From an uncultured Dorea sp. (GTDB lineage: Bacteria; Bacillota; Clostridia; Lachnospirales; Lachnospiraceae): DNA of 22,202 bases. This document shows, one piece after another, positions 7,590-14,790 of the stretch (its first letter is position 1; every line of letters starts with the position of its first letter). The stretch covers positions 1 to 22,202 of the forward strand of contig CAJTVY010000051.1 in the NCBI GenBank assembly GCA_910579925.1, read 5' to 3'. A program made the translations under genes and the position numbers. A model generated the notes under the pieces. The model was not told where the DNA came from. It did no database searches and saw only the letters and a list, made by a program, of their open reading frames with translations.

Positions 7590-8996
7590 ATGCGCAGTAC
7601 ATTATATCTGAAATTCGTAATCGTTTACGTCATTTTCGGATTTCTCAGTATTTTCACTGTGGCTACCCTGACATTCAGCCTGACAGAAATGCCTCTGGAA
7701 TCCGAGATGGCAACCTCCCTATACCGGGAGGCGAATCTGGTTGCCAGCCGGTATCTTCCCGCCTATTTTTCAGAGGAACTTGACGACTCGGCGGTACGCC
7801 TGCAATTATCGGGAATCGAGATACAGCTTGAAGCGGCCGTCTGGTTCGTTGACCGGGAAGGGACCATGCTTTTCTCTGAAACCTATGAGGATTATCCCCC
7901 TGCTCCATACAGGATTATGGATTTCGATCCTGTGGAAAGCGGCGGCAGCCAGTACCAGATCGGCGATTATCATGGATATTTCACTGAAGACGTGATCACC
8001 GTCATCGCTCCGGTAATCCATGGGTACTCTCCGAAAGGATATCTGATGATTCACAAGTATCTCTCGGATTCCCGCAATAACCAGAAGATTCTTCTGCGGG
8101 CCGCAGTGATTACCGTATTTGTCATCTATCTTCTGTCCTTCGTGGTACTCCTTGCCTTCCGGTATTTCGTCTATCTGCCGCTTCGCAAGATCACAGAGGC
8201 GGCCACCCAGTACGCTTCCGGCAACCTGGAGTATGAGATCCCGGTGAATACCGAAGACGAGATGGGGTATCTGTCTGCGTCCTTAAACTATATGTCCTCA
8301 CATCTTAGAGATATGGAGGATTACCAGAAGAAATTCGTGGCAAATGTGTCTCATGACTTCCGTTCTCCGCTGACTTCTATCAAAGGATACGTGGAAGCTA
8401 TGGCAGACGGAACCATCCCGCCGGAACTTCATGAGAAGTATCTGAAGATCATTCTGTTCGAGACGGAACGTCTGACAGATCTCACACAGGATCTTCTGAC
8501 CCTGAATGAATTTGACACGAAGAATCTGTTGCTGAACAAAGAAGTTTTTGATATCCACGAGATGATTAAGAATGTGGCAGCTTCATTCGAGGGAACCTGC
8601 AAGCAGAAAAAGATTTCGATTGAGGTCATTTTTCCGCCAAAAAATCTGAACGTCAACGCCGACAAAAGAAAAATCCAGCAGGTCTTATATAATCTGCTGG
8701 ACAATGCCATCAAATTCAGTGAGACGGATTCTGTGGTCACCATCGAAACAACGGAACGGGGAGAAAAAGTCTACACTTCGGTAAAGGACGACGGAATAGG
8801 GATTCCAAGGAATTCATTGAATAAGATCTGGGAACGCTTCTATAAGTCCGACCTCTCGCGGGGAAAGGATAAGAAAGGAACCGGGCTAGGGCTTACCATC
8901 GTCAAAGAGGCGATCCAGGCCCACGGGGAGAATATCAACGTGGTCAGCACAGAGGGGGTAGGGACGGAATTCATCTTTTCCCTTCCAAAATGTTAA
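7590..8996 (+). CDS. Membrane sensor histidine kinase (partner of the upstream regulator)
   Basis: Two-transmembrane sensor kinase, 468 residues. The first membrane segment is at about 8-30. An extracytoplasmic sensor region (about 31-165) is rich in acidic and aromatic residues. The second membrane segment is at about 168-190, followed by a HAMP linker (about 192-243). The dimerisation domain carries the phosphorylated His255 in FVANVSHDFRSPLTSIKGY. The ATPase domain shows the N box NLLDNAIKFS (368-377), the G1 box DDGIGIP (400-406) and the G2 box GTGLGLTIVKEA (430-441). AAGGAG precedes the ATG. All catalytic boxes are intact, so the kinase should be active. It probably phosphorylates the adjacent OmpR-type regulator. 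The ligand is unknown; an envelope signal is a guess based on architecture. Confidence 0.93.
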   Translation: MRSTLYLKFVIVYVIFGFLSIFTVATLTFSLTEMPLESEMATSLYREANLVASRYLPAYFSEELDDSAVRLQLSGIEIQLEAAVWFVDREGTMLFSETYEDYPPAPYRIMDFDPVESGGSQYQIGDYHGYFTEDVITVIAPVIHGYSPKGYLMIHKYLSDSRNNQKILLRAAVITVFVIYLLSFVVLLAFRYFVYLPLRKITEAATQYASGNLEYEIPVNTEDEMGYLSASLNYMSSHLRDMEDYQKKFVANVSHDFRSPLTSIKGYVEAMADGTIPPELHEKYLKIILFETERLTDLTQDLLTLNEFDTKNLLLNKEVFDIHEMIKNVAASFEGTCKQKKISIEVIFPPKNLNVNADKRKIQQVLYNLLDNAIKFSETDSVVTIETTERGEKVYTSVKDDGIGIPRNSLNKIWERFYKSDLSRGKDKKGTGLGLTIVKEAIQAHGENINVVSTEGVGTEFIFSLPKC

Positions 8997-9008
8997 TCAC
9001 ACCCAGAC

Positions 9009-9041
9009 GGCGCCAGGGGCTGCCTTAACAGCCCCGCCGCC
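9009..9041. terminator. GC-rich hairpin between convergent genes
   Basis: GGGGCTG (9016-9022) and CAGCCCC (9029-9035) form a 7-bp GC-rich stem with a 6-nt loop, and outer GGCG/CGCC can extend it. It lies between the kinase stop at 8996 and the amidase stop at 9045, where a shared terminator is expected. No run of U follows on either strand, so it may pause rather than fully terminate. Confidence 0.5.
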
Positions 9042-9044
9042 ATA

Positions 9045-9809
9045 TCATTTCACAATTACCGTAGGATATCCCGCCTGTTTCAGACGCCTCTCCATTTCAA
9101 CCGCCTCTTCCATATCGTCAAAATCTCCTACCTGAATGCGAAGATAGGGGCCGGAATCATCAATGTACGCCGGGAATCCTTCTTCCAGTAATTCATTCAG
9201 AAGCAGTTCTGCATATCTTCGGTTACGGAACGCCCCTACCTGAACGTGGTAATTATCATCCTTGATAATCCCTTCCGAATCCAGAGTGTCCAAAACTCCC
9301 TCTGCAATCGCCTGTGCAATATCCTGAAAATTTTCATCGAATAACCGATTATCCACATCCGAATTGATGAATCCCGCCTCCACAAGAAGAGCCGGCATAC
9401 TCGTTCTTCTAAGTACAGCCAGATTAGGTCGTTCCTTTACTCCCAGGTTCACGAACCCTACTGCCTCTAACTGGTCGTTAATGTCCTGAGCCATCTGATA
9501 TTTCAGACCAGACAAGTCATATACCAGGGTTTCTACTCCCGACACCTCGTTATCAGTGGGAAATGAATTCCTGTGAATAGACAGAAACAGATCTGCCCCT
9601 GCCTGGTTTGCTTCCATCGCTTTCTCATAAGGCGTCTCATACACATCCGTGGTCCTTGTATATTGTACGTCAATCCCATGATTCTGCAGAATCTCTCCCA
9701 CCGCAAGGGCCAGACGCAGAGCATCATCTTTCTCCTGCCGGCCGTTATACACTGCGCCTGGATCCCGTTCTCCGCCGTGGCCTGCGTCCACCATAATTGA
9801 ATAAGCCAT
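9045..9809 (-). CDS. CwlC-like N-acetylmuramoyl-L-alanine amidase (Amidase_3 + SPOR), no signal peptide
   Basis: Zinc amidase that cuts the bond between N-acetylmuramic acid and L-alanine in peptidoglycan. In the numbering from this ATG (254 residues), the zinc and catalytic residues are His11 in DAGHGGERDPGA, Glu26 in GRQEKD, His79 in LSIHRNS and Glu144 in VEAGFIN. The C-terminal 65 residues form a SPOR-type peptidoglycan-binding repeat region (YHVQVGAFRNRRYA and YLRIQVGDFDDMEEA). There is no signal peptide; the catalytic domain begins almost at residue 1. Size, order and lack of signal match Bacillus CwlC, which acts in mother-cell lysis late in sporulation. I chose ATG 9809 because AGGAG is 9 nt upstream, whereas the GTG at 9815 is only 3 nt from it. 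Terminators or hairpins flank it on both sides, so it is probably monocistronic. Confidence 0.9.
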   Translation of the reverse strand: MAYSIMVDAGHGGERDPGAVYNGRQEKDDALRLALAVGEILQNHGIDVQYTRTTDVYETPYEKAMEANQAGADLFLSIHRNSFPTDNEVSGVETLVYDLSGLKYQMAQDINDQLEAVGFVNLGVKERPNLAVLRRTSMPALLVEAGFINSDVDNRLFDENFQDIAQAIAEGVLDTLDSEGIIKDDNYHVQVGAFRNRRYAELLLNELLEEGFPAYIDDSGPYLRIQVGDFDDMEEAVEMERRLKQAGYPTVIVK

Positions 9810-9836
9810 AAACACTTACTCCTGATACCTTTTATA

Positions 9837-9865
9837 CCATACTATGCAAAAAGACAGGATTTCGT
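9837..9865 (-). promoter_or_regulatory. Possible sigma-K-like promoter of the CwlC-like amidase
   Basis: On the minus strand, AC (9864-9865) is followed after 17 nt by CATAGTATG (9838-9846), close to the Bacillus sigma-K pattern AC-N17-CATANNNTA, with one mismatch at the last base. No good sigma-A -35 accompanies the nearby TATAAA. Bacillus cwlC is known to be sigma-K dependent, which fits. The motif is short and could occur by chance. Confidence 0.35.
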
Positions 9866-9879
9866 GTATCCTGCCTTTT
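9849..9879 (-). terminator. Terminator after the chemoreceptor/FMN-lipoprotein operon
   Basis: AAAAGACAGGAT and ATCCTGCCTTTT form a 12-bp stem with one mismatch around a 7-nt loop. On the minus strand the stem ends in CTTTTTG, a normal U-tract; it could also work in the plus direction. It lies 80 nt after the FMN-binding gene and just before the amidase. Confidence 0.75.
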
Positions 9880-9958
9880 CAGATGTAACAATTCAGCCTT
9901 CCGGCTTCACTGTTACTTTCAGATTCTCTCCATGCGCCTTGCACAAACCTTCAGCCGC

Positions 9959-10396
9959 TTACTCTACAACCGTAACCGTGGTATCGCCAGTTTTTGCATT
10001 TTCAAGAACAGCCGCCGCCAGTTTAACGAAATTTCCTCCCGAGGAACTTGCACCGCTTACGGCGTCAATATTGTCGGCGCTTTGGTTTTCCAGAAGCTGC
10101 GCCGCATATTCACGGGTATACTTATTGGGATAAGTCCCTGTTATCCCATTCATATTCTTCATATACGCAATATCCCAGGACTTAATAAAGCCGCTTGCAT
10201 TCTCCGCATTATACTCCACGGATACAATCTTATTCTCCATCACACAGATTGTTACATACTCTTTCCATCCATGGCTGTACTCCGACATCTCTGCCGTATA
10301 ATATCCATTCTTAAGGCCTTCCTCCTTCCCACAGGAAACTGACAGAAGTCCTGTAAACACGCACACCAGAAGAATCAGCGCCCTTCTCTTCCACAT
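9959..10396 (-). CDS. FMN-binding domain lipoprotein (predicted ApbE flavinylation target)
   Basis: Small predicted exported protein, 145 residues. Basic residues MWKRR lead into a hydrophobic segment (about 6-20) and Cys22 in SVSCGKE, a lipoprotein-like end of the signal peptide, although the -3 residue is Ser rather than Leu. The rest resembles the FMN-binding domain of NqrC/RnfG-type proteins, with DAVSGASSSGGNF at 111-123. ApbE joins FMN to the Thr or Ser of such D-x-x-S-G-A-T/S motifs; here it would be Ser117. The role is probably electron transfer outside the membrane; no partner reductase is present. The ATG at 10396 is 5 nt after the chemoreceptor stop, and its ribosome binding site (GAGGAG) lies inside the end of that gene, so translation is coupled. 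The function is inferred from the family only. Confidence 0.8.
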   Translation of the reverse strand: MWKRRALILLVCVFTGLLSVSCGKEEGLKNGYYTAEMSEYSHGWKEYVTICVMENKIVSVEYNAENASGFIKSWDIAYMKNMNGITGTYPNKYTREYAAQLLENQSADNIDAVSGASSSGGNFVKLAAAVLENAKTGDTTVTVVE

Positions 10397-10401
10397 ACCG
10401 A

Positions 10402-12348
10402 TCACTCCTCTCTCAATCGGAAACTGCCCGATATCTCCTTAAGCTCCTGTGCCTGCCTGTTTAATTTCTGGCTGGCAGTGGTACTTTCATAGCTTGCATT
10501 CAGATTCTGCTGCGCCACATCCCTGATCTGGGTAATCTGTCCCGCAATATTACTCAGCGAATGCTTCTGGACAGTTACATTTTCAGACAGCTGCTCCGAA
10601 ATTCCGGCGATCTGGTCAGCAATCTCTCCAATGTCATGGAAGGATTCGGCCACCTTCTTCGCATACTCCGTTCCCCGCTTCACAGCCTCCATGGAATTAT
10701 CAGTTATACTGGAAGTCCGTTTCGAGGATTTCGCACTCTGCGCAGCAAGATTCCCTACTTCCTCCGCCACAATTGCAAATCCCTTTCCGGCCGTTCCTGC
10801 CCTTGCGGCTTCGATCGATGCATTCAGCGACAGAATATTAGTCTGGAAAGAAATATCCTCCAGAAACTTATTAATCTTCGTAATCTCTGTGGAATTCCGG
10901 TTGATTTCCTCCATGGCGCAAAGCAAATTTTTCATATTATCTCCGCCTGCCTCCATGTGTTTCTGCACCACGGCCATCAGATCTCCCACATTCCTCGTAT
11001 TCTCATCCACATGCAGGATATTCTGCTCAATAGCAGCCGCCTCCTGCGACAACACGTTCAACGATTCCGACTGTTCCGTCGATCCATGGTGAACCTGCTG
11101 TGCGCTTTCCGACATATCCTCCGACATCATGAGAACCTCTTCTGAGGCATTTCTGAAAGATTTCAGCATCTGATTCATTGCGCTGATAATCTTATTCAGG
11201 GACTCCTTCATCACCACAAAATCCCCTTCAAAGTCTCCTCTTACATCCACCTGGAAATTCCCATCAGACATATTTTCCAGAATATGGGACAACTCTGATA
11301 TGTATCCGTTAATGCTGTCTACCGTATCGCTCAGTGCGTTCGACAGAACCTCCGTCTCATCGTTGGTTTTAATCACATCTGTCGGCGTCGTCAGATCTCC
11401 CTGCGCAAGCAGACCGATCCGCTCCGTTACCCCCTTTAAGGATCTCTGAATCTTTGATGAGAACCGCATGGTAAATATTCCAGCAAGTACAAGAAGGAGT
11501 CCTGTGATCGTAAGACTGAGCAGAATTCCTGTATTCGCAGGCCCCATGAAATCCTTCTGCGGAACGATTACCGCCAGATACCATCTGGTTCCATTAATCG
11601 GCGCATAGCTTATGTATGACGAATCTGTCGATTTTCCCATTGTGGTCACGCCTGTCTCTTTCGATATTACCTTCTCTGTAATTCCTTCGAAACCGGTCGC
11701 CTGCTGAAGTTCTTCTTGGGACGTGATAAATTCCGTATTCCGGCTTCCCATAATCCTGCCTTCCCAGTTGACGATATACGCTTCTCCGTTAGCGCTGAGA
11801 TTGATATTGCTCATTACGTCGTTTAAAACATCATATTTATAACTTCCCACCAGATAGTACAGCAGATCTTCTCCTGCCGTCACAGGGATGCCGATCGCAA
11901 GTTCTAACTCCCCGTCGTCCGAATCCACGTCATCAATAGTAAGATTCTGCGTTTCCTCAAGCATTGAATATAACTGCCTGTCTGCAATGGACGCCGGACA
12001 GTTTTCATCCCCCAGATAAAGCGTTCCATCGCCCAGATACAGGCCGAGCCACAAAAATTCAATCCCCGACCTGGCCTCTTCTAACGCCTCTTCTTTCTCC
12101 TTCTTTGTACTGTCAGGGTTCTTGATTGCCACACGATCGCTGATCATAAAAATTCGGTCTGCCAGCATATGGATGTTCGCCTCTATACTCTGTGAAGCCA
12201 TCTTGGTGGTAGATGGAAGCACATCTGTCATGATATTCCTTGTAAGTACCTTCATAGACAGCGCCATAACTATAACCAGAATCACAGCCAGGACAATCAC
12301 AATAGCAGTAGTGTTCGCCACTATTTTTTTGTTGATACTTTTCTTCAC
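10402..12348 (-). CDS. Methyl-accepting chemotaxis protein with extracytoplasmic Cache-like sensor
   Basis: Membrane chemoreceptor of 648 residues. Membrane segment one is at about 10-32. A large extracytoplasmic region (about 33-272) has Cache-like features, for example GEAYIVNWEGRIMGS and a membrane-proximal GTRWYLAVIVP. Membrane segment two is at about 273-295, then HAMP and a long methylated helical domain. The CheA/CheW hairpin tip is recognisable (EDISFQTNILSLNASIEAAR, then AGKGFAIVAEEVGNLAAQS). The GTG at 12348 is preceded by GGAGG at a spacing of 8 nt; an upstream GTG at 12384 lies inside the adjacent inverted-repeat arm and has no ribosome binding site. It is translated together with the FMN-binding lipoprotein that follows. 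No other chemotaxis genes are in the window. The ligand is unknown. Confidence 0.93.
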   Translation of the reverse strand: MKKSINKKIVANTTAIVIVLAVILVIVMALSMKVLTRNIMTDVLPSTTKMASQSIEANIHMLADRIFMISDRVAIKNPDSTKKEKEEALEEARSGIEFLWLGLYLGDGTLYLGDENCPASIADRQLYSMLEETQNLTIDDVDSDDGELELAIGIPVTAGEDLLYYLVGSYKYDVLNDVMSNINLSANGEAYIVNWEGRIMGSRNTEFITSQEELQQATGFEGITEKVISKETGVTTMGKSTDSSYISYAPINGTRWYLAVIVPQKDFMGPANTGILLSLTITGLLLVLAGIFTMRFSSKIQRSLKGVTERIGLLAQGDLTTPTDVIKTNDETEVLSNALSDTVDSINGYISELSHILENMSDGNFQVDVRGDFEGDFVVMKESLNKIISAMNQMLKSFRNASEEVLMMSEDMSESAQQVHHGSTEQSESLNVLSQEAAAIEQNILHVDENTRNVGDLMAVVQKHMEAGGDNMKNLLCAMEEINRNSTEITKINKFLEDISFQTNILSLNASIEAARAGTAGKGFAIVAEEVGNLAAQSAKSSKRTSSITDNSMEAVKRGTEYAKKVAESFHDIGEIADQIAGISEQLSENVTVQKHSLSNIAGQITQIRDVAQQNLNASYESTTASQKLNRQAQELKEISGSFRLREE

Positions 12349-12385
12349 GTTTACTTCCTCCAGATACAACTTCTTTCTTAACACA

Positions 12386-12551
12386 CTAGTGTAGTGACCG
12401 CATTATATTCCAATAAACCTCCTTGTCTAATTTCCCATCGGACTGCGTTGACTTCAATCGACGATGTAACCAAATCGCCTCATTCAGTCGCCTTGCCGAT
12501 AAAAAATTATCCTACGGAGTTTTACCGGATATAATGCGGTCACTACACTAG
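12386..12551. mobile_element. 166-bp MITE-like element with about 25-bp terminal inverted repeats
   Basis: The arm at 12386-12411 (begins CTAGTGTAGTGACCGC) is repeated in reverse complement at 12527-12551 (ends GCGGTCACTACACTAG), with only one extra T in the left arm. The interior of about 115 bp has no complete gene. On the minus strand it has an open frame without a start codon (includes RRLNEAIWLHRRLKSTQ) that ends at the TAG inside the left arm, and it can fold into local hairpins. Both arms contain TATAAT pointing outwards. No transposase and no clear target-site duplication are visible, so mobility is inferred from structure alone. Confidence 0.6.
12402..12430 (-). promoter_or_regulatory. 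Promoter for the chemoreceptor operon inside the inverted-repeat element
   Basis: On the minus strand a perfect TATAAT -10 (12402-12407) lies 17 nt after TTAGAC (12425-12430), a moderate -35 match. Transcription would start near 12395, about 45 nt before the chemoreceptor GTG. The -10 box is part of the terminal repeat itself. An AAGGAGG in the spacer could also translate an 11-codon leader frame from TTG, but that would lie upstream of the predicted transcript start. Confidence 0.5.
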
Positions 12552-12580
12552 AAATAGCGTGGCAGACGTCACGCTATTTC
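12551..12580 (-). terminator. Hairpin terminator after the zinc-ribbon gene
   Basis: GAAATAGCGTG (12551-12561) and CACGCTATTTC (12570-12580) form a perfect 11-bp stem with an 8-nt loop, 28 nt beyond the zinc-ribbon stop codon. The U-tract is only ATTTC, so termination may be partial. It abuts the inverted-repeat element, sharing its last base. Confidence 0.6.
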
Positions 12581-12607
12581 TTACTCCTGATCTGATGTAA
12601 AACTCCG

Positions 12608-13051
12608 TTACTTCAATAAAACGAATACAATCAGAGCTGCCACGATTACAATCGCAATAGCCAGAATGATGATGGGAAGTTTGGACATCTTCTCATCGTC
12701 GTCATAGTAATCATCGTCATCGTCGTAATCATCGTCATAATCATCGTCATACTCGTCGTCATACTCTTCTTTGCGCTTTGGCTTCGGAGCCGTTTTTTTC
12801 TTCTTTCCCTTTCCGTCGCCTACGGCAAGCATCTCGTCATACGCCTTGCGCATCTCTTCTTCCCGCTTCTTACGAACTTTCTTCGGCGGTATGTTGGAGT
12901 AGGTCTGCTCCTCCTGCTCCTCTTCTTCCTCTCTGCTCTTTTCTATCTTCTTCTGAGGAACTTTGAACTTCTTCTTACAGTTATAGCATAAGAGATAATT
13001 CGGGTCCTTCTTCCCAGGCTTCAGCTCTTCACCGCATATTGGACATTTCAT
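12608..13051 (-). CDS. Zinc-ribbon protein with Asp/Tyr tract and C-terminal membrane anchor
   Basis: Function not recognised. The 147-residue protein starts with a zinc ribbon (C3-x2-C6 and C22-x2-C25). A strongly charged Lys/Glu region follows (about 26-95), then an Asp/Tyr-rich acidic tract at 97-120 (for example YDDDYDDDYDDDDDYYDDD), and one C-terminal hydrophobic segment (125-146) ending in a Lys. With no signal peptide and the anchor at the very end, it looks tail-anchored with the zinc ribbon in the cytoplasm. The acidic tract is encoded by imperfect repeats of GAC/GAT/TAC codons, which may vary in length. The gene has its own promoter and a GGAGGAGGAG ribosome binding site. Similar small zinc-ribbon membrane proteins are common in Clostridia; the acidic tract could bind metal or basic proteins, but that is a guess. 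Confidence 0.8.
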   Translation of the reverse strand: MKCPICGEELKPGKKDPNYLLCYNCKKKFKVPQKKIEKSREEEEEQEEQTYSNIPPKKVRKKREEEMRKAYDEMLAVGDGKGKKKKTAPKPKRKEEYDDEYDDDYDDDYDDDDDYYDDDEKMSKLPIIILAIAIVIVAALIVFVLLK

Positions 13052-13129
13052 CAGAATGTACTCCTCCTCCTAAATGTAGTATCATCATCGTTTTTCCGTC
13101 AACCGACATTGAATCTCACGTATACGGAC

Positions 13130-13158
13130 ATTATACTACATTAAACGTAAAATATCAA
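13130..13158 (-). promoter_or_regulatory. Sigma-A promoter of the zinc-ribbon gene
   Basis: On the minus strand TTGATA (13153-13158) and TATAAT (13130-13135) are separated by 17 nt, an almost consensus housekeeping promoter. The leader to the ATG at 13051 is about 70 nt. The promoter lies directly after the nitrite/sulfite reductase stop at 13166, so the zinc-ribbon gene is probably a separate transcript. Confidence 0.75.
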
Positions 13159-13165
13159 AATGTTT

Positions 13166-14704
13166 TTATACGAAATATTTCCCGGCGATCTCTCTTAGAC
13201 CATCCGGATTTTTCACTGACCAGACGTCAAAAGTGATACCCTCTTTCTGAACCGCCTGTCCAAGTTCTACGAAAAACGCCGGCAGATCCTTCTGCAGAAT
13301 AACTCCCCACTGATCGCCGAATCGTTCCTCTCCCTCCCGTTCAGATCCATTGACATGAAAAGTAAACGCCGGTTCCACCACATTATTCACCCGCTTCACT
13401 CCTCCATGGAAACCAAGGGTTCCGATCTGATGGGTTCCACAGGAAGAAGTACAGCCAGAGATATGGATTCTTGGCAGCACGCCGTCTGCAAAATCCTGTT
13501 TTCTGACTTCCTCAAGGATCTGCGCAAGAACTCCCTGGGAATCCCGAAGTCCCACCTGGCAGATAGAAGCGCCGATACAGGCGACAGAAGTCTCAAAAAG
13601 ATTCCCGGCTCCGTCGTCCGTAACTTTTAGAACCCGTTCTGCCTCCTGGCCGGTCAGATTAATGACGTAAATCGTCTCATCCGGTGCAATACGAAGTTCC
13701 ACGTCTTCCATATCTCTGATCGTCTCATAGATCTCCCCGAACTTCTCCGCCTTAGGCACTCCTCCAATAGGATGGTATGTCACGGCATAAAGCCCGTTCT
13801 GCTTCTGGGCAATCACCCGCTTTCCGGAAATTCTGCTCCCATCCTCTGTCTTCTTAACCGTTCGAGGACAGACATGAAGCGTCATATCCTCTCCCCTTTT
13901 TACCTCCGAAAGCTTCTCAAGGTATGCCGTCCGATACCCATCCACGCCAAGACTTTCCTGCATATACCGTGTTCTTGCCTTTGCCCGGCTCTCATAATTC
14001 CCATAGGCAACGAAGGTTTCCACCATCGCTTTCACATAATATAACACTTCAGACGGCGAAATATGTTCTGCAACCCTGACGCCCATACGGGGATTGTTCC
14101 CAAGTCCGCCCGCACTGTAGACGTCAAAAGTTCCGTCCTGATTCGCCGCAAATCCCAGATCCCGGAACGTGGCGTGTGTCTCATTTGCAGGAGAGTTGGA
14201 GAAACATACTTTCAGCTTCCTGGGCATTTTCACCGTTTTGATCATCCCAAGCAGATAGTCCGAAACTGCCAGTGCATAAGGCAGCACATCAAAATACTCT
14301 CCCGCTTCCACACCGGATAAGGGCGACACCATCACATTTCTGGGGAAATCACCGCCGCCGCCCCTGGTAATGATTCCTGCGTCAAATGCTTTCTCCATAA
14401 TCTCACAGACCGTTTCTGCACTAAGGTTATGAAGCTGTACGGTCTGACAGGTAGTGACATGCACCTTCCCGATCCCGTACTTTGCAATCGTATCGGCAAT
14501 AAACTTTAATTTCTCCTTTTCAAGCCGTCCGCCTGGCAGGCGGAGCCTCAGCATGCTGGCCTCTCCGCCTTTCTGGGCATAGCTTCCAAAGCCCCCGGAA
14601 AATCCTTTATATTCCTTTACGCTGACCTCTTTTGCATAGAACTTGTCCGTCATCTTACGAAACTGAGCAAGATCTTCTTTAAACTCTTTTAACAACTGCT
14701 CCAT
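13166..14704 (-). CDS. Nitrite/sulfite reductase (siroheme, [4Fe-4S])
   Basis: Soluble reductase that passes six electrons to sulfite (giving sulfide) or nitrite (giving ammonium). The 512 residues show the typical duplicated ferredoxin-like and siroheme domains: the N-terminal half has MLRLRLPGGRL and TTCQTVQLHNL, and the RGGGGDFPRNVMVSPLSG region binds siroheme. The cluster/siroheme cysteines are intact as C376-x5-C382 and C418-x3-C422 (CIGASIC and GCTSSCG). AGGAGA precedes the ATG. No electron-donor subunit, sulfate-activation or siroheme-synthesis gene is adjacent, so it is an orphan here and may use ferredoxin. Substrate preference (nitrite or sulfite) cannot be decided from the sequence. 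It has its own likely promoter. Confidence 0.9.
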   Translation of the reverse strand: MEQLLKEFKEDLAQFRKMTDKFYAKEVSVKEYKGFSGGFGSYAQKGGEASMLRLRLPGGRLEKEKLKFIADTIAKYGIGKVHVTTCQTVQLHNLSAETVCEIMEKAFDAGIITRGGGGDFPRNVMVSPLSGVEAGEYFDVLPYALAVSDYLLGMIKTVKMPRKLKVCFSNSPANETHATFRDLGFAANQDGTFDVYSAGGLGNNPRMGVRVAEHISPSEVLYYVKAMVETFVAYGNYESRAKARTRYMQESLGVDGYRTAYLEKLSEVKRGEDMTLHVCPRTVKKTEDGSRISGKRVIAQKQNGLYAVTYHPIGGVPKAEKFGEIYETIRDMEDVELRIAPDETIYVINLTGQEAERVLKVTDDGAGNLFETSVACIGASICQVGLRDSQGVLAQILEEVRKQDFADGVLPRIHISGCTSSCGTHQIGTLGFHGGVKRVNNVVEPAFTFHVNGSEREGEERFGDQWGVILQKDLPAFFVELGQAVQKEGITFDVWSVKNPDGLREIAGKYFV

Positions 14705-14761
14705 ACTCTAATCTCCTATCTTACCAGTGATCTGCCTGACTCTTTGGCTATCTTCCACTGT

Positions 14762-14790
14762 ATCGTATATATTGTGCCAAAAGCCGTCAA
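14762..14790 (-). promoter_or_regulatory. Likely promoter of the nitrite/sulfite reductase
   Basis: On the minus strand TTGACG (14785-14790) and TACGAT (14762-14767) are spaced by 17 nt. The -35 is near consensus and the -10 matches four of six bases. It overlaps the ytvI stop codon, so the reductase can be transcribed independently of ytvI; no terminator is seen between them. Confidence 0.5.

Noticed and set aside
12690..12765. Repeated GTC/ATC/GTA units that could look like a short tandem or CRISPR-like array
   Set aside because: The units are codons of the Asp/Tyr tract; there are no spacers or regular longer repeats.
13073..13142. 10-bp inverted repeat AATGTAGTAT/ATACTACATT around the zinc-ribbon promoter
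   Set aside because: One arm overlaps the -10 box and the other lies close to the ribosome binding site, 50 nt apart; too short and AT-rich to call an operator without conservation data.
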